This document shows positions 63,301 through 64,000 of a DNA stretch of 64,000 nt, piece after piece. The DNA lies in assembly GCA_003245715.1 (NCBI GenBank), contig QKCJ01000031.1:62001-126000 (forward strand), written 5' to 3'. Position 1 is the first letter of the stretch; every line of letters starts with the position of its first letter. A program made the translations under genes and the position numbers. Origin of the DNA: a bacterium. Its GTDB lineage: Bacteria > Planctomycetota > SZUA-567. The notes under the pieces are model-generated. The model did no database searches and had not been told where the DNA came from. It saw nothing but the letters and a program-made list of their open reading frames with translations.

Positions 63301-64000
63301 GCTATTACTGCTGCCATTGGCCGCCGGCAACAACAGCAGCGCTCCTCCGGCCTTAACATACTCTGAAAGCTCCCCGTAGGCGCCACGATCAAGAGCCCCG
63401 GCCTGAGCAATAACCAGCGGCACATTATTAGCCGACAAGCTGCTTTTGATATTTGACGCGGTGATATATTCAGGAAGCAGACCCGAAAGCGTTCCTTTAC
63501 TGTCAGGCGAGAGCGCGCGTTGCAAAAAGCGTCCCTGCAGCTTGTCGGTAACTAGCAGCACATGGTGTTTTTGTGAAGCATCAAAAGCCAGAAATGCCTC
63601 ATTGGCAATCAAGTCCCCGTCAATATTAAGTCCCGCGCGCAACCAGTTAAACCCTTCAAGCACACCTTCAGCATTAACGCGCAGAATATAATCTTTCCCC
63701 GCCTGTAACTGTGCGAAACTGTCACTCTCCGCACCATTACTCTGGCGGATAAAAACACTAACTCCATTATCTTTTGCACTCTGAGATTTAAGCCGGATAT
63801 TAATCGGTATATCCTGCCCGGCAAGGCGTACACCCTTGTCTGCAGCGATGCTTTCAATTGCAACAGAAGAGTCCCCTGCTTTTTCATGTTTGAGTGCATG
63901 CACAAAAACCTGAATGTCATCTGGCACCTCTTCTTTTTTTATCTTCCACTGATACTCCTGCAGATCGGTTATGATATGAATCTGCCTGACCATGCCATTG
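60337..64000 (-). CDS. BatA/VWA-type fusion membrane protein (partial)
   Basis: The frame is open to the window end, so the N-terminus is missing; 1220 codons are visible and an ATG at 63993 is probably internal. Visible order: a strand region (QIHIITDLQEYQW) like the post-VWA end of BatA-type proteins; a first glutamine-amidotransferase-like segment (EYVKAGGALLLLPAANGSS); a transmembrane helix (LYPYLLLLGLFCFVLEGWLA); a second pair of transmembrane helices; a VWA domain with MIDAS DNSASM near 62250; LLTDGGDEIP; a second amidotransferase-like segment (EYVSGGGGVIILGGIHLAGLF); and a C-terminal helix (FISLLLLLVALEYIVRKRK). Two proteins that are usually separate appear fused. Function: probably envelope stress or assembly (Bat-type). 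Confidence 0.75.
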   Translation of the reverse strand, partial: NGMVRQIHIITDLQEYQWKIKKEEVPDDIQVFVHALKHEKAGDSSVAIESIAADKGVRLAGQDIPINIRLKSQSAKDNGVSVFIRQSNGAESDSFAQLQAGKDYILRVNAEGVLEGFNWLRAGLNIDGDLIANEAFLAFDASQKHHVLLVTDKLQGRFLQRALSPDSKGTLSGLLPEYITASNIKSSLSANNVPLVIAQAGALDRGAYGELSEYVKAGGALLLLPAANGSSNSSLPEWCGGQFAGKVELKPRQELVIQDFKSALWDGLDSGGRLTLGKVWVESFSKINPDNKSSVLATLTAKQPALIHKNYGRGQVFISALPLDGKASNFTFKPAFVAFVQNLARLGITKSSDDNVINIIAGQQLPENGISSAVAVREITGSNKEYTVDKLPAISYRGVYALNSQEGRKFVAVSPDAREADRNFLTADKESVIGGIKYRVVPDLSGAELSEWLVRQDSGLQLYPYLLLLGLFCFVLEGWLANGGYRVPKKTPATVSAPVMIPFAINWYPGFEPLVTALIILVLIAVTVLSGYRLYKNRGRKIAALLLALRLPVVVLLILAVFDPSIDVSDNAGQNRKLLLLVDNSASMQSGNKKTTRYSASLNLMPRFKKDFPGYEFETRNFNTTVSPAEGITPAAGNRGTDLGAVYSWLNNPEFESKYAHAILLTDGGDEIPEIARFPVFGVSVLGVGSTEGSNNIFIKQVLAPSTAEPGEKFEARVTLGANVADHAFREKIKKIAVRLEREIGADKWLKLSELQADLSTGGAEIVFSASSQKKGVELYRVAINQVDGDFSKLDDERTFSVECVDKKIKVLYFSTEFGNSFKVIRQSLRSDPGVDFSALLRTVGGRYIYQGSSRKDKKSLREFPDNAKMLKEYNCLILGSFPPESLNSGQYRAISEYVSGGGGVIILGGIHLAGLFSTALEPVLPWRAGNNPGLVSGDFLFVFSNPVAPSLAGFKEAVDEYGARLSSVSVVGSSNLLTEVLISTRAMQRETPVLSLRQVKLGRVMGIATDSLWQLSRINRSLASAIETFWRQQVRTVSSVKGASGVFSVEWDRQYYRPGEKAQGVITFDLQQGKIPDFKAILTHAGKKSYPQISVAGKNRRTFSLILDTRGKYELQLEASISGKVVERNNYSFDVASLLPEGSYIDIDQQGLSALADKSSGVFFTEADYLKFSEALRRVLKKNEQTVQQKVVSLGPWFISLLLLLVALEYIVRKRKGLI

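Noticed and set aside
1-64000. tRNA, rRNA, CRISPR arrays, insertion sequences, prophage
   Set aside because: I looked in the intergenic gaps for cloverleaf arms, spaced direct repeats, and transposase or integrase motifs, and found none I could support. A tRNAscan or CRISPR search would confirm this.

Overview
The window reads as chromosomal DNA of a Gram-negative-type bacterium, probably from the PVC superphylum (Lentisphaerota/Kiritimatiellota-like). The evidence for this is indirect. LpxK (lipid A), several lipoproteins and signal peptides indicate an outer membrane. ClpC, an FHA-Ser/Thr kinase, giant VWA/Bat-type membrane proteins and a ribosomal protein cluster lacking rpmD are compatible with that group. 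No 16S rRNA or tRNA gene is present to settle it. I found no insertion sequence, prophage or CRISPR array.

Layout. 1-4.5 kb: an SPFH-domain protein (cut by the window edge), a stand-alone CoaB, DnaK and a VanZ-like protein. 4.5-10.3 kb: a phosphohexomutase, a coiled-coil protein with a degenerate receiver domain, and an FHA/Ser-Thr kinase. 10.5-17.9 kb: a TlyA-like methyltransferase without S4 domain, thioredoxin-type ArsC, SixA, an MscS channel, a cation exchanger, two small lipoproteins and ClpC. 18-26.7 kb: a MATE exporter, a metal permease with a cysteine-rich tail, an HtrA-like protease, a SelD fused to an AhpD/CMD domain, a PIN-PhoH ATPase, a CheY-like regulator and a PPC/DUF296 protein. 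26.7-32.2 kb: the operon thioesterase - giant TPR protein - lpxK, and queH.

32.2-45.6 kb: one long ribosomal protein/secY/rpoA cluster, all on the minus strand. In transcription order it is rplD, W, B, rpsS, rplV, rpsC, rplP, rpmC, rpsQ, rplN, X, E, rpsN, H, rplF, R, rpsE, rplO, secY, map, infA, rpmJ, rpsM, K, rpoA, rplQ. It starts at rplD: rpsJ and rplC are not there, and rpmD, adk and rpsD are missing from their usual internal places. Ahead of rplD lies a good promoter, a nested RNA structure and a terminator-like hairpin, which together look like an attenuation leader of an L4-first operon.

45.8-46.6 kb: an AT-rich island between corA and rplD with two tiny genes. Both encode double-glycine leader motifs followed by a shared IYPV motif. 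One is intact with its own terminator; the other is interrupted by a one-base frameshift. 46.7-50.8 kb: CorA, a PhoA-type alkaline phosphatase and a YibE/F membrane protein. 50.9-55.8 kb: a PHP-glycosyltransferase fusion, a second (MurG/GT28-like) glycosyltransferase and a GH1 glycosidase in one operon. 55.9-64 kb: an operon of very large envelope proteins, namely a BatA/VWA fusion running off the end, a secreted unknown and an 1101-residue coiled-coil membrane protein.

The most interesting items are the double-glycine peptide pair, the structured leader of the rplD-first operon, the SelD-CMD fusion with vicinal-cysteine linkers next to a permease with a similar cysteine-rich tail, and the phosphoacceptor-less receiver/coiled-coil protein.
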